NCBI GenBank assembly: GCA_035512495.1
Contig: DATKDW010000044.1
Location: 1-50,122, forward strand
Direction of reading: 5' to 3'
Length of the DNA: 50,122 bases
Source: Acidimicrobiales bacterium
Lineage (GTDB): Bacteria; Actinomycetota; Acidimicrobiia; Acidimicrobiales; CADCSY01
Shown: positions 1 to 7,256 of the stretch, in pieces
Layout: each line of letters opens with the position of its first letter
Position numbering within the stretch: position 1 is the stretch's first letter
The notes under the pieces: generated by a model
Seen by the model: the letters and a program-made list of their open reading frames with translations, nothing else
Told to the model about the DNA's origin: nothing
Databases searched by the model: none
Translations under genes and position numbers: made by a program

Positions 1-12
1 GGTCAGACTTCG

Positions 13-85
13 TGGGCCCGGGTGGGATCGAACCACCGACCAAAGGATTATGAGTCCCCCGCTCTGACCACTGAGCTACGGGCCC
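13..85 (-). tRNA. tRNA-Met (CAT anticodon)
   Basis: Read on the minus strand this folds as a 73-nt cloverleaf. The acceptor stem GGGCCCG pairs with CGGGCCC, the D-arm contains TAGCTCAG, the anticodon loop is CTCATAA and the T-arm contains GGTTCGATCC. The CAT anticodon fits elongator Met; a tRNA-Ile2 whose C34 is modified to lysidine cannot be excluded from sequence alone. No CCA is encoded. It lies 28 nt downstream of tRNA-Asn on the same strand, so the two are probably one transcript. Confidence 0.93.
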
Positions 86-113
86 GCGGCGGCGCTCGGC
101 GGTCGAACGCTGG

Positions 114-186
114 CTCCGGGGGTCGGGCTCGAACCGACGACAATCGCATTAACAGTGCGGCGCTCTGCCAACTGAGCTACCCCGGA
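114..186 (-). tRNA. tRNA-Asn (GTT anticodon)
   Basis: The minus-strand cloverleaf has acceptor stem TCCGGGG/CCCCGGA, D-arm TAGCTCAGTTGGCAGAG, anticodon loop CTGTTAA and T-arm GGTTCGAGCC, with discriminator G and no encoded CCA. A TAGATT -10 hexamer at 202-197 lies 10 nt upstream of the mature 5' end and probably drives both this tRNA and tRNA-Met behind it. Confidence 0.95.
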
Positions 187-549
187 ATGGCCCGCCAATC
201 TAGCAGCCCGTGCACGAGCCCCATCACCGCCCGGTGCGTGCGCGAGCAGCTGTACTGGACCGACGGGCAGCCGTGGCTGTGCCGGTTGTGCCTCATGGTG
301 GCATCCGCCACAGGACGATGGGGGGCGTGGAACTGCTCGACGGGGACGCCCGTGAGCGACGACCAGAAGCGGTCCAGCCCTCACCGCGGAGCTCCCGCGC
401 TCGCGCCCGTTCGACCGTCTTGCCGCGGTACCCCATGGACCCATCCTGACGATGGGGTACGACAGCGAGGTGCCTGCAGGAAATCGCAGTTCCGAATGGG
501 GCTGGCGTGGGAGGCTCTGTGGGTGGGGGAGCAGGCGGACGAGCGGCGC
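187..549. other. Gene-poor stretch between tRNA-Asn and the kinase gene
   Basis: These 363 nt hold the tRNA promoter at the left end (TAGATT on the minus strand at 202-197) and an inverted repeat at 428-460. Two overlapping plus-strand frames stay open here (210-449, and the upstream extension of the kinase frame from about 187). Neither has a good ribosome site, a promoter hexamer or a recognisable family, so I do not call a gene. The kinase could start as early as 496. Confidence 0.5.
428..460. repeat. Perfect 9-bp inverted repeat with 15-nt loop
   Basis: GTACCCCAT at 428-436 is the exact reverse complement of ATGGGGTAC at 452-460. It lies about 90 nt upstream of the chosen start of the kinase gene. 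It could be an operator or an mRNA hairpin. No run of T follows on either strand, so it is not a standard terminator. Confidence 0.5.
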
Positions 550-1338
550 ATGACGGGCGGGTGGCAGACCACCGTCCACGAGCGCGATGGCGTCGTCTAC
601 CGGTCGCCCAAGCCGCAGAGCACCACCGTGCTGGCCCTGCTGCGACACCTCCGATCGAACGGCTTCACCGCGGCCCCGGAGGTGATCGGAGACGGTCTGG
701 CTCCCGACGGGCGAGAGATGCTGCGCTTCGTCCCCGGCGCGATCCAGCAGCCCGACCCGTGGGACGACGAAGCCATCGCCCTCGTCGGTGAGCTGGTTCG
801 TCACCTGCACGACGCCGGCAAGGGCTTCGATCCGCCGACGCCGCCTGTCTGGCAGCCGTGGTTCACCCGTGCACTCCCCGGCGACCGACCCGTCATCGGC
901 CACGGCGACCTGGGCCCGTGGAACATCGTCACCCGCAGCGGTGTGCCCGTCGCGCTCATCGACTGGGACAACGCGGGTCCGGTCGACGCTACGTGGGACC
1001 TGGCCGACGCCGCCTGGCTGAACGTGCAGCTGCATGACGACGACATCGCCGAGCGCAACGGTCTCCCCGACGCGGCGGGCAGGGCGGCGCAGCTGCGGGT
1101 CATGCTCGACGCCTACGGCCTCGAGCATCAGCGGCGGGACCGCTTCGTGGACCAGCTGGCCGAGCTGGCCATCCATGCTGCGGCCGACGAGGCCGTGCAG
1201 GGCGGCGTGACACCGACGAGCACGACGGCCGTCGACGGTCAGGGCTTCCCGGTGATGTGGGCGGTGGCGTGGCGGGCTCGCAGCGCCTCCTGGATCCTGC
1301 GCCACCGCGACCTGCTGCGGAGAGCGGTCGGCGCGTAG
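550..1338 (+). CDS. Aminoglycoside/choline-kinase-like phosphotransferase (APH family)
   Basis: This 262-residue protein has the APH/ChoK kinase fold signature. The Brenner-type catalytic loop is GHGDLGPWNIV (HGDxxxxN) and the metal-binding segment ALIDWDNAG (IDWD) follows 15-20 residues later. The reaction is ATP-dependent phosphorylation of a small hydroxylated substrate. Many chromosomal members have unknown physiological substrates, so antibiotic resistance should not be assumed. The ATG at 550 was chosen because the homologous part begins just after it; ATG 496 and GTG 523 are in-frame alternatives. The reading frame is open far upstream, but that part overlaps tRNAs. It ends 8 nt from a convergent gene. 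Confidence 0.8.
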   Translation: MTGGWQTTVHERDGVVYRSPKPQSTTVLALLRHLRSNGFTAAPEVIGDGLAPDGREMLRFVPGAIQQPDPWDDEAIALVGELVRHLHDAGKGFDPPTPPVWQPWFTRALPGDRPVIGHGDLGPWNIVTRSGVPVALIDWDNAGPVDATWDLADAAWLNVQLHDDDIAERNGLPDAAGRAAQLRVMLDAYGLEHQRRDRFVDQLAELAIHAAADEAVQGGVTPTSTTAVDGQGFPVMWAVAWRARSASWILRHRDLLRRAVGA

Positions 1339-1346
1339 GGCCCGAG

Positions 1347-1907
1347 TCAGTCGCCGATCCAGGTGGGGGCGTGGTCGAGGAGGTAGCGGCTCACGCCGAG
1401 GCACTGCTCGAAGGTCTCGCACAGCAGGACCTCTCCTCGGAAGAGCTTGGCGAGCGACACCTGCTGGCGGGCGACGATGGTGAGGGTGCGCTCGGGGGCA
1501 TCGGTGACGGCGCCGTAGGAGTCGATCGCCGACACCTCGAGTGGGAGCTCGAGGCCACCAACGCCGGCCAGCTCGGTGGCGAGGAGCAAGAGGTCGGGCC
1601 CAGCGGCCAGCGGGGGCAGCGCCCAGGTGAAGGTGAGGGGGAAGTGCCACTCGTCGGGGGGGAGGTCGCTCTCGTCGAGGCTCATCACCACGTCCTCGAA
1701 CGTCAGCATGGCCCGAGGGTCGACCTCGAGCGCCAGGTGGAGGTCGAGCGGGCCGCCACAGGCCTCTTCGGGGTGGAGGTCGACCTCCCACGCCTGGCGC
1801 AGCGAGTAGGTCTCGACGAAGTGGCGCTCGTCGTGCACGTGGAAGGCGTGATCGACGGCGTGGTCCTTGAGCTCGGCCACGTACCCGGCCACGTCGATGA
1901 CTGCCAC
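1347..1907 (-). CDS. Conserved hypothetical protein
   Basis: This 186-residue acidic soluble protein matches no family I recognise. It has no membrane segment or signal peptide. The N-terminal half is His- and Glu-rich (HAFHVHDERHFVE) and the C-terminus ends in an aromatic-rich stretch (RYLLDHAPTW). Upstream extension of the frame would run into the divergent phosphatase gene, so I place the start at GTG 1907. That GTG lies 8 nt behind a TAGCCT hexamer at 1921-1916, which suggests a leaderless mRNA. The gene is divergent from the inositol-phosphatase-like gene, with only 49 nt between the starts. Confidence 0.65.
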   Translation of the reverse strand: MAVIDVAGYVAELKDHAVDHAFHVHDERHFVETYSLRQAWEVDLHPEEACGGPLDLHLALEVDPRAMLTFEDVVMSLDESDLPPDEWHFPLTFTWALPPLAAGPDLLLLATELAGVGGLELPLEVSAIDSYGAVTDAPERTLTIVARQQVSLAKLFRGEVLLCETFEQCLGVSRYLLDHAPTWIGD

Positions 1908-1956
1908 GGCAGCCGAGGCTACCGGTCCCTTCCGTGGCCCCGGTACCGTCCCGGAG
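1908..1956. promoter_or_regulatory. Divergent leaderless promoter pair
   Basis: Two -10 hexamers face away from each other in 49 nt. TAGCCT on the minus strand (1921-1916) precedes GTG 1907 by 8 nt, and TACCGT on the plus strand (1944-1949) precedes GTG 1957 by 7 nt. Each implied transcription start falls at or next to the start codon. The -35 zones of the two promoters must overlap the opposite promoter, so mutual interference is likely. Confidence 0.55.
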
Positions 1957-2715
1957 GTGGGCGACGACGACCTCCTCGAGGTGCTGGGCGCGGCGGTGGA
2001 GGCCGTGCGCTCGGCGCTGGGCACGGTCACCGACTGGCGTCCCGGGACCGAACGGGTCGGCCAGTACCGGATCGACCTGGTGGCCGACGACGCCGCACTC
2101 GGGGTCCTCACCGCCGCCGGCCTCGGCGTCCTCAGCGAGGAGAGCGGCCTCCACCAGCCCAACCGGGAGGTCGTGGTGGTGGTCGACCCGGTGGACGGCT
2201 CCACCAACGCCAGCCTCGGCATCCCGTGGTACGCCACCAGCCTCTGCGCGGTCGACGAGGGCGGTCCCAGGGTTGCCCTGGTGGTGAACTTGGCCACCGG
2301 TGAGCGCTTCGAGGCGGTCCGCGGTGGGGGCGCCCGTCGTGATGGTGTGACCGTCCGCCCGTCCGGGTGCACCGATCTTGCCGACGCCGTCATCGGCCTC
2401 TCGGGCGCGCCGGCGGGACACGGCGGGTGGCGCCAGTATCGGGCCCTGGGGGCGGTCGCCCTCGACCTCTGTTCCGTGGCCTGCGGCCGGCTCGACGCCT
2501 ACGCCGATCTCACCAGCCCCAGCGCCCACGGGGTGTGGGACTACCTCGCCGCGCTGCTGGTGTGCGAGGAGGCGGGGGCGGTGGTGACCGATGCCGGCGG
2601 CCAGCCCCTCGTCCACCTCGACCACGGTGCCCGCCGATCGCCGGTCGCCGCCGCCACGCCCGCGCTGCTCGACGGCGTCGTTCGCATGTGGGGGGCCGGT
2701 GGCGCCCACCCGTAG
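1957..2715 (+). CDS. Inositol monophosphatase family protein
   Basis: A 252-residue member of the Li-sensitive, Mg-dependent phosphatase superfamily (IMPase / FBPase / CysQ). Metal-binding motif 1 is seen as LSEESG, motif 2 as VVDPVDGSTNA (DPxDGSTN) and the C-terminal motif as GVWDYLAALLVCEEAGA (WDxAAxxxxxxEAGG-like). The product of catalysis is a free hydroxyl and phosphate from a sugar or inositol phosphate. The actual substrate cannot be told. The GTG at 1957 sits 7 nt after TACCGT, suggesting a leaderless transcript. The Nudix gene follows after 10 nt and its -10 hexamer overlaps this gene's stop codon. Confidence 0.88.
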   Translation: MGDDDLLEVLGAAVEAVRSALGTVTDWRPGTERVGQYRIDLVADDAALGVLTAAGLGVLSEESGLHQPNREVVVVVDPVDGSTNASLGIPWYATSLCAVDEGGPRVALVVNLATGERFEAVRGGGARRDGVTVRPSGCTDLADAVIGLSGAPAGHGGWRQYRALGAVALDLCSVACGRLDAYADLTSPSAHGVWDYLAALLVCEEAGAVVTDAGGQPLVHLDHGARRSPVAAATPALLDGVVRMWGAGGAHP

Positions 2716-2725
2716 GCTCACCGCC

Positions 2726-3265
2726 GTGCGTCGCCGCCTCCACCTCATGCTCCTTCGGCTGTACCGCCGACTCCCGCGGAGCGGGAGGCGCTTCGTCGTG
2801 CACCGGCTGGCACCGTCGTTCACGGTGGGCGCCATCTGCGTCGTGGAGCGTCCGGACGGAGCGCTGCTGCTCGTCCGCCACTCCTACCGGGAGCGGTGGG
2901 GCTTCCCAGGTGGCTTGCTCCAGCGGGGAGAGGACGTGACCGTGGGCGCCCGGCGAGAGGCGCTCGAGGAGGTCGACCTCGACATCGAGCTGGTCGGGGA
3001 GCCGGCCGTCGTCGTCGAGCCTGCGCCCCGACGGGTCGACGTGGTCTTCCGGGCCCGCCCCCGCGGGGGAGCCGACCCGGCCGCGGTGCGTGCCGCCTCG
3101 CCCGAGATCGTGGAGGTGGCCTGGTTCGCGCCGGACGACCTCCCGCAGCTCCAGGAGGAGGCCGCCACCGCCATCGTCGCCCTCGCCCGGTCCGACGGCA
3201 GCGATCTCGGGCGCTCAGACTCGCTCAGGGGTCGACCCCCGGGGCGTCGCCCCACCGACCCGTAG
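2726..3265 (+). CDS. Nudix hydrolase
   Basis: A 179-residue Nudix pyrophosphohydrolase that cleaves a nucleoside diphosphate linked to another moiety. The Nudix box is visible as GLLQRGEDVTVGARREALEE followed by VDL: it has the G-x5-E-x7-RE-x2-EE catalytic Glu set, but the usual Gly two residues after EE is Asp. A basic N-terminus (RRRLHLMLLRLYRRLPRSGRR) precedes the fold. The start GTG 2726 is 7 nt behind TAGGCT (2713-2718); ATG 2747 is an alternative. The last 20 residues are Arg/Pro/Asp-rich and may be spacer-like. murA starts 12 nt later with its own promoter. Confidence 0.85.
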   Translation: MRRRLHLMLLRLYRRLPRSGRRFVVHRLAPSFTVGAICVVERPDGALLLVRHSYRERWGFPGGLLQRGEDVTVGARREALEEVDLDIELVGEPAVVVEPAPRRVDVVFRARPRGGADPAAVRAASPEIVEVAWFAPDDLPQLQEEAATAIVALARSDGSDLGRSDSLRGRPPGRRPTDP

Positions 3266-3277
3266 ACTCGACGGCCC

Positions 3278-4591
3278 ATGTCGAACATCGCTCCCGCCTC
3301 CTGGCGCATCGACCCCGTCGGCCCGCTCACCGGTGAGGTGGTGGTCCGTGGCTCGAAGAACGGCGTCACCAAGCACATGGTGGCGGCCGTCATGGGCGAT
3401 ACGCCGTCCACCATCCGCAACTGCCCTCAGATCGGGGAGATCGACATCACCGCGGGGATGCTCGGTGACCTCGGCTGCGAGGTGGAGGTCGACGGCGACA
3501 CGGTGACGGTGGCCGGCAGCGCCATCTCCAGCGGACGGGTCCCGCTGTCCTACGGCGGCCTCAACCGCATCCCGATCCTGCTGGTGGGGCCCCTCCTGCA
3601 CCGCATGGGGGAGGCGTTTGTGCCCTTCGTCGGCGGCGACCGCATCGGCACTCGGCCCGTCGACTTCCACATGTCGACCCTGCGGGCGATGGGCGCCGAG
3701 GTCGACGTCACGCCCGACGGCCTCGAGGCCAAGGCGTCGCGACTGCACGGTGCTCGCATCCGCCTCCCGTTCCCGAGCGTCGGCGCCACCGAGACCGTCC
3801 TCCTCTCCGCTGCGCTGGCCGAGGGCCGCACCGTGGTCGAGAACTGCGCCCTCGAGCCAGAGGTCATCGAGCTGGCGCTCTTCCTCCAGCGGATGGGTGC
3901 CCGCATCGAGCTTCGGCCCGACCGGCGCTTCGTCATCGAGGGCGTCGAGCGGCTCCAGGGAGCGGACCACCACCTCGACGGTGATCGCATCGAGGCGTTC
4001 AGCTACCTGGCGGCCGGGTTGGTGACCGGCGGCCGGGTCACGGTCCGGGGGTGTGGCCAGGAGCGGCTGGTCACGGCCATCTCCACCCTGCAGCGGATGG
4101 GCGCCCGCTTCGACATCACCGACGAGACCGTGTCGGTCGAGGCCGACTCGCTGCGCCCAGCGGTCGTCCAGACCGACACCCACCCCGGGTTCATGACCGA
4201 CTGGCAGTCGCCGCTGGTCGTGCTCTTCACCCGCTGCGCCGGCATGTCGGTGGTCCACGAGTCGGTGTACGAGGACCGCTTCCCCTACGTGGGAGCCCTC
4301 CAGCAGATGGGGGCGGAGATCGAGCTCTTCGACGTGTGCCTCGGCGGGCGCGACTGCCGGTTCAACGAGAGCAACGCCATGCACTCGGCGGTCATCCGGG
4401 GCGTCACCCAGCTGCGGGGGGCGGAGATCACCGTGCCCGACATCCGTGGCGGGTTCGCCTACGTGATCGCCGCCGCGGTGGCCGAGGGGTCGTCGGTGCT
4501 CCACGACGTGCACCACCTCGAGCGTGGGTACCACCGCCCCCTCGAGGCCTTCGCCGGCCTCGGACTGGAGATCACCCGCCAGGAGGGGTGA
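3278..4591 (+). CDS. murA: UDP-N-acetylglucosamine 1-carboxyvinyltransferase
   Basis: Transfers enolpyruvate from PEP to UDP-GlcNAc, the first committed cytoplasmic step of peptidoglycan synthesis. The 437 residues are a normal MurA length. SKNGVTKHM near residue 26 gives the conserved Lys-Asn pair. The active-site loop reads GGDRIGTRPVD: the catalytic/fosfomycin-target Cys (Cys115 in E. coli) is Asp121, with the downstream Arg retained at 126. The same Cys-to-Asp exchange is known in Mycobacterium MurA and gives fosfomycin insensitivity. The ATG lies 9 nt behind TAGACT (3263-3268), consistent with a leaderless or nearly leaderless mRNA. Convergent with the sigma factor gene, 15 nt apart. Confidence 0.93.
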   Translation: MSNIAPASWRIDPVGPLTGEVVVRGSKNGVTKHMVAAVMGDTPSTIRNCPQIGEIDITAGMLGDLGCEVEVDGDTVTVAGSAISSGRVPLSYGGLNRIPILLVGPLLHRMGEAFVPFVGGDRIGTRPVDFHMSTLRAMGAEVDVTPDGLEAKASRLHGARIRLPFPSVGATETVLLSAALAEGRTVVENCALEPEVIELALFLQRMGARIELRPDRRFVIEGVERLQGADHHLDGDRIEAFSYLAAGLVTGGRVTVRGCGQERLVTAISTLQRMGARFDITDETVSVEADSLRPAVVQTDTHPGFMTDWQSPLVVLFTRCAGMSVVHESVYEDRFPYVGALQQMGAEIELFDVCLGGRDCRFNESNAMHSAVIRGVTQLRGAEITVPDIRGGFAYVIAAAVAEGSSVLHDVHHLERGYHRPLEAFAGLGLEITRQEG

Positions 4592-4606
4592 GGCGCCGGC
4601 CTGCGG

Positions 4607-5554
4607 CTAGTCGGAGCCGGCCGCGACCAGGTGGCGAAGCGCCGGCGGCGAGCACGGGTGGCGCAGCTTGGTGAGGGCCTTGGCCTCGATCTGGCGGATG
4701 CGCTCTCGGGTGAGGTCGAGCTCGTTGCCGATGTCCTCGAGGGTCCACGGGATGCCGCCGGCGAGGCCGAAGCGCAGCCGCAGCACCCGGCGCTCGCGCT
4801 CGGTCAGGCGTCGCAGGACCAGCGCGAGGGCGTCGTGCTCGAGGTGAGCAGCTGCCGCGGCGAAGGGCTCCTCGGCGCCCTCGTCGGCAAGCAGGTCGGC
4901 GAGCTCGCCGCTGTCGTCCCCGAGGGGCACCGAGAGCGACACCGTCTCCCGGATGGCATGGCGGTACGTGATGACCCGGTCCGGGTCGAGGCCGGTGGCC
5001 TCGGCCAGCTCCGCGACCGTCGGGGCTCGGTCCAGCCGGCGGGTGAGCTCGGCGGTGGTGCGGGCCAGCGAGGCGATGGCGTCGCCGACGTGGGCCGGCA
5101 CGCGGATCGCCCGGCCCTTGTCCGCCATTGCCCGGCTGATCGACTGGCGGATCCACCAGGTCGCGTAGGTCGAGAACTTGAATCCCCGCTCCGGATCGAA
5201 CTTGTCGACGGCGCGCATGAGGCCGAGGTTGCCCTCCTGGATCAGGTCGAGGAGGGGGAGTCCCGAGCTCTGGTAGCGCTTGGCGATCGAGACGACCAGG
5301 CGCAGGTTGCACGAGATGAACCGTTGACGGGCGGCCGCTCCCTCGGCGGCCCGGTGCTCCAGCGTGGACCGCTCGGCCGGGGTGAGGGGACCGGCCCCGG
5401 CATCGGCGAGTCGGTCCCGGGCGGCGTCACCGGCGACGATGGCCCGACCGAGGGAGACCTCCTCGGTCGCGGTGAGCAGGGGGTGGGCCCCGAGCTCGCT
5501 CAGGTACCGCCGCACCGGGTCGTCGCCAGTCGCGGACCTCGTTCGCACCGTCAC
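4607..5554 (-). CDS. RNA polymerase sigma factor, sigma-70 group 1/2 (RpoD/SigB-like)
   Basis: The 315-residue sigma factor contains region 1.2 (DPVRRYLSELGAHPLLTATE), the region 2 core (NLRLVVSIAKRYQ, then DLIQEGNLGLMRAVDKF), the -10 recognition part (FSTYATWWIRQSISRA), region 3 and the region 4.2 helix-turn-helix (LEDIGNELDLTRERIRQIE). There is almost no region 1.1, so it is probably a group 2 principal-like paralogue rather than the housekeeping factor. The start is GTG 5554. TACCGT at 5594-5589 would start a leader of about 28 nt containing an AGGACCAGG Shine-Dalgarno-like segment. Divergent from the adenylate cyclase. Confidence 0.92.
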   Translation of the reverse strand: MTVRTRSATGDDPVRRYLSELGAHPLLTATEEVSLGRAIVAGDAARDRLADAGAGPLTPAERSTLEHRAAEGAAARQRFISCNLRLVVSIAKRYQSSGLPLLDLIQEGNLGLMRAVDKFDPERGFKFSTYATWWIRQSISRAMADKGRAIRVPAHVGDAIASLARTTAELTRRLDRAPTVAELAEATGLDPDRVITYRHAIRETVSLSVPLGDDSGELADLLADEGAEEPFAAAAAHLEHDALALVLRRLTERERRVLRLRFGLAGGIPWTLEDIGNELDLTRERIRQIEAKALTKLRHPCSPPALRHLVAAGSD

Positions 5555-5661
5555 GCTGCTTGCCTGGTCCTGGTGGTCACCGCCCAGAACGGTAGGGCCA
5601 ACGACCGCTGCCCCGGGGGATGCCGCCGATCCCCGCGGGCGGGGGGGGCTACGGTCGGCTC

Positions 5662-5703
5662 ATGCACGCCGGATGGCACACGGGGCTCCCGGTGAGGTCG
5701 TGA
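5662..5703 (+). CDS. 13-residue leader peptide (uORF) ahead of adenylate cyclase
   Basis: ATG 5662 lies exactly 6 nt after a TACGGT hexamer (5650-5655), the spacing seen at other leaderless starts in this window. It encodes MHAGWHTGLPVRS and stops with TGA at 5701-5703. That TGA overlaps GTG 5700, the proposed start of the cyclase, in a GTGA arrangement, and a GGTGAGG purine run lies inside the last codons. The layout suggests the ribosome loads on the leaderless uORF and re-initiates on the cyclase. This is inferred from position and spacing only; a leaderless start alone could also be a chance ATG. Confidence 0.4.
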   Translation: MHAGWHTGLPVRS

Positions 5704-7256
5704 GCCCGTCGCCCTCGTCGGGTGCCGACGCCCGCCCGACCCGGCGCTGGTGGGACATCGAGGCGCCGGCGCTGCGCTGGGTGGCCCTGGCCAACCTGGC
5801 CGGTGCCGTCTTCGTCTTCGTCTTCCTGAACCAGCTCTCCCAGCCCTTCGACGACGCGCCGGGCGCGCTGAGCGACTCCTTGCTGCTGGCCGTCTTCGGT
5901 GCCTACATGGTCGGGGCGATCGCAGTCGGTTTCGGTGCCGCCCACCGGGTGATCGGCCGGGCCCTGTCCTGGGTCGACGAGCAGCGCCAGCCCGACGCAG
6001 GCGAGGTCCAGGCTGCCCTGAGCCTCCCGCTCCACCTCGCCCTCCAGTCGCTGGCGCTCTGGGTCCTGGGGGCGCTCCTCTTCGGCGGGATCACCGCGCT
6101 CGGCGGCAGCGCCCCCCGGGAGGTGCTGCGGATCGCGGTGGGCACGGTGATCGGTGGCGTCAGCACCTGCTCGCTCACGTACCTGCTCGTCGACCGTGCC
6201 CTGCGGCCGCTGTTCGCGCTCGCCCTCGCCGGCACGCCCCTGGCCCGTCCCACGACGCTTGGGATCCGGGTCCGGTTGGTCTTCTCGTGGGCGACCGGGT
6301 CGGGCATCCCGCTGGTCGTCATCGCCCTGTCGCCCCTCGGGCGACCTGATCCAACCGCCACCCATGTCACCGCCCTGGTGTCGCTGGCCGCCATCGGCCT
6401 CGTCTCGGGGGGGCTCATGATCGCGGTGGCGGCTCGCTCCGTCGCCGACCGACTCAAGCTGCTCCGCCGCGCCCTGCGACGTGTGCAGCTGGGCGATACG
6501 GCCGTGAGCGTCGAGGTCGATGAGGGTGGGGAGGTCGGCCAGCTTCAGGCTGGGTTCAACTCCATGGTGGCCGGCCTGCGCGAGCGCCAGCAGCTGCGCG
6601 ACCTCTTCGGACGCCACGTCGGCGACGAGGTCGCCCGGCAGGCCCTGGAGCGCGGGGTGGGGCTCGGAGGTGAGCAGCGCCAGGTGAGCGTGCTCTTCGT
6701 CGACCTCATCGGTTCGACCGCCCTGGCTGCCACGAGGCCGGCATCGGAGGTGGTGGCCACGCTCAACGCCCTGTTCGGGGCGGTCGTGCGGGCCGCCGGC
6801 GAGGAGGGCGGCTGGGTCAACAAGTTCGAGGGTGACGGCGCCCTGTGCGTGTTCGGTGCGCCCGAGGACCAGCCTGACCACGCCGCCCGGTCCCTTCGGG
6901 CGGCCCGCGCGCTGCGCGCGGAGGTGGCGGACCTACGGGGTGCTCACCCTGACCTCGACGTCGGGATCGGGGTCTCGTCCGGTGTGGCGGTGGCCGGCAA
7001 CGTCGGCGCGGAGGAGCGCTACGAGTACACGGTGGTGGGTGACCCGGTGAACGAGGCGGCCCGGCTCACCGAGGCAGCCAAGATCCGGCCCGGCCGGTTG
7101 GTGGTCAGCCGGGCGGCGGTGGCCGCATCGGGCGAGGAGGCCCGGTGGTGGGAGCCCGGTGCCGTCGTGGAGCTCCGTGGTCGGGCGGCACCGACCGAGA
7201 CCTACGAGCCCCTCGACGCCACCACCGCGCCGGTCGTCCCGACGGAGCAGCGTTAG
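5700..7256 (+). CDS. Membrane-bound class III adenylate/guanylate cyclase (6TM-HAMP-CHD)
   Basis: A 518-residue cyclase making cAMP (or cGMP) from the nucleoside triphosphate. It has six hydrophobic helices over roughly residues 25-260, then a HAMP linker, then the cyclase homology domain. The first metal-binding Asp is D335 in LFVDLIGST. NKFEGDGALCVFG supplies the substrate Lys and second metal Asp, and VGDPVNEAARL the second purine-contact Asp and transition-state Asn. The layout equals mycobacterial Rv3645/Rv1318c-type cyclases. GTG 5700 overlaps the stop of a 13-codon uORF; ATG 5673 is an in-frame alternative. Its stop overlaps the stop of the convergent amidohydrolase by 4 nt. Confidence 0.9.
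   Translation: MSPSPSSGADARPTRRWWDIEAPALRWVALANLAGAVFVFVFLNQLSQPFDDAPGALSDSLLLAVFGAYMVGAIAVGFGAAHRVIGRALSWVDEQRQPDAGEVQAALSLPLHLALQSLALWVLGALLFGGITALGGSAPREVLRIAVGTVIGGVSTCSLTYLLVDRALRPLFALALAGTPLARPTTLGIRVRLVFSWATGSGIPLVVIALSPLGRPDPTATHVTALVSLAAIGLVSGGLMIAVAARSVADRLKLLRRALRRVQLGDTAVSVEVDEGGEVGQLQAGFNSMVAGLRERQQLRDLFGRHVGDEVARQALERGVGLGGEQRQVSVLFVDLIGSTALAATRPASEVVATLNALFGAVVRAAGEEGGWVNKFEGDGALCVFGAPEDQPDHAARSLRAARALRAEVADLRGAHPDLDVGIGVSSGVAVAGNVGAEERYEYTVVGDPVNEAARLTEAAKIRPGRLVVSRAAVAASGEEARWWEPGAVVELRGRAAPTETYEPLDATTAPVVPTEQR

Noticed and set aside
210-449. A 79-codon plus-strand ORF in the first intergenic gap
   Set aside because: No ribosome site, no promoter hexamer at the right distance, Arg/Pro-rich translation without a domain, and an equally open overlapping frame.
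550-1338. Aminoglycoside resistance gene
   Set aside because: Only the kinase fold is supported; the chromosomal family is broad and there is no sign of mobility or a resistance context.
76-2835. A 919-codon open frame on the minus strand
   Set aside because: It covers two tRNAs, the kinase gene, the phosphatase gene and part of the Nudix gene. It is Arg/Pro/Gly-rich, has no domain and reflects the lack of stop codons in high-GC antisense frames.
3215-4534. A 439-codon minus-strand frame opposite murA
   Set aside because: It lies fully over a clear murA and its His/Asp/Arg-rich translation has no recognisable motif; an antisense shadow.
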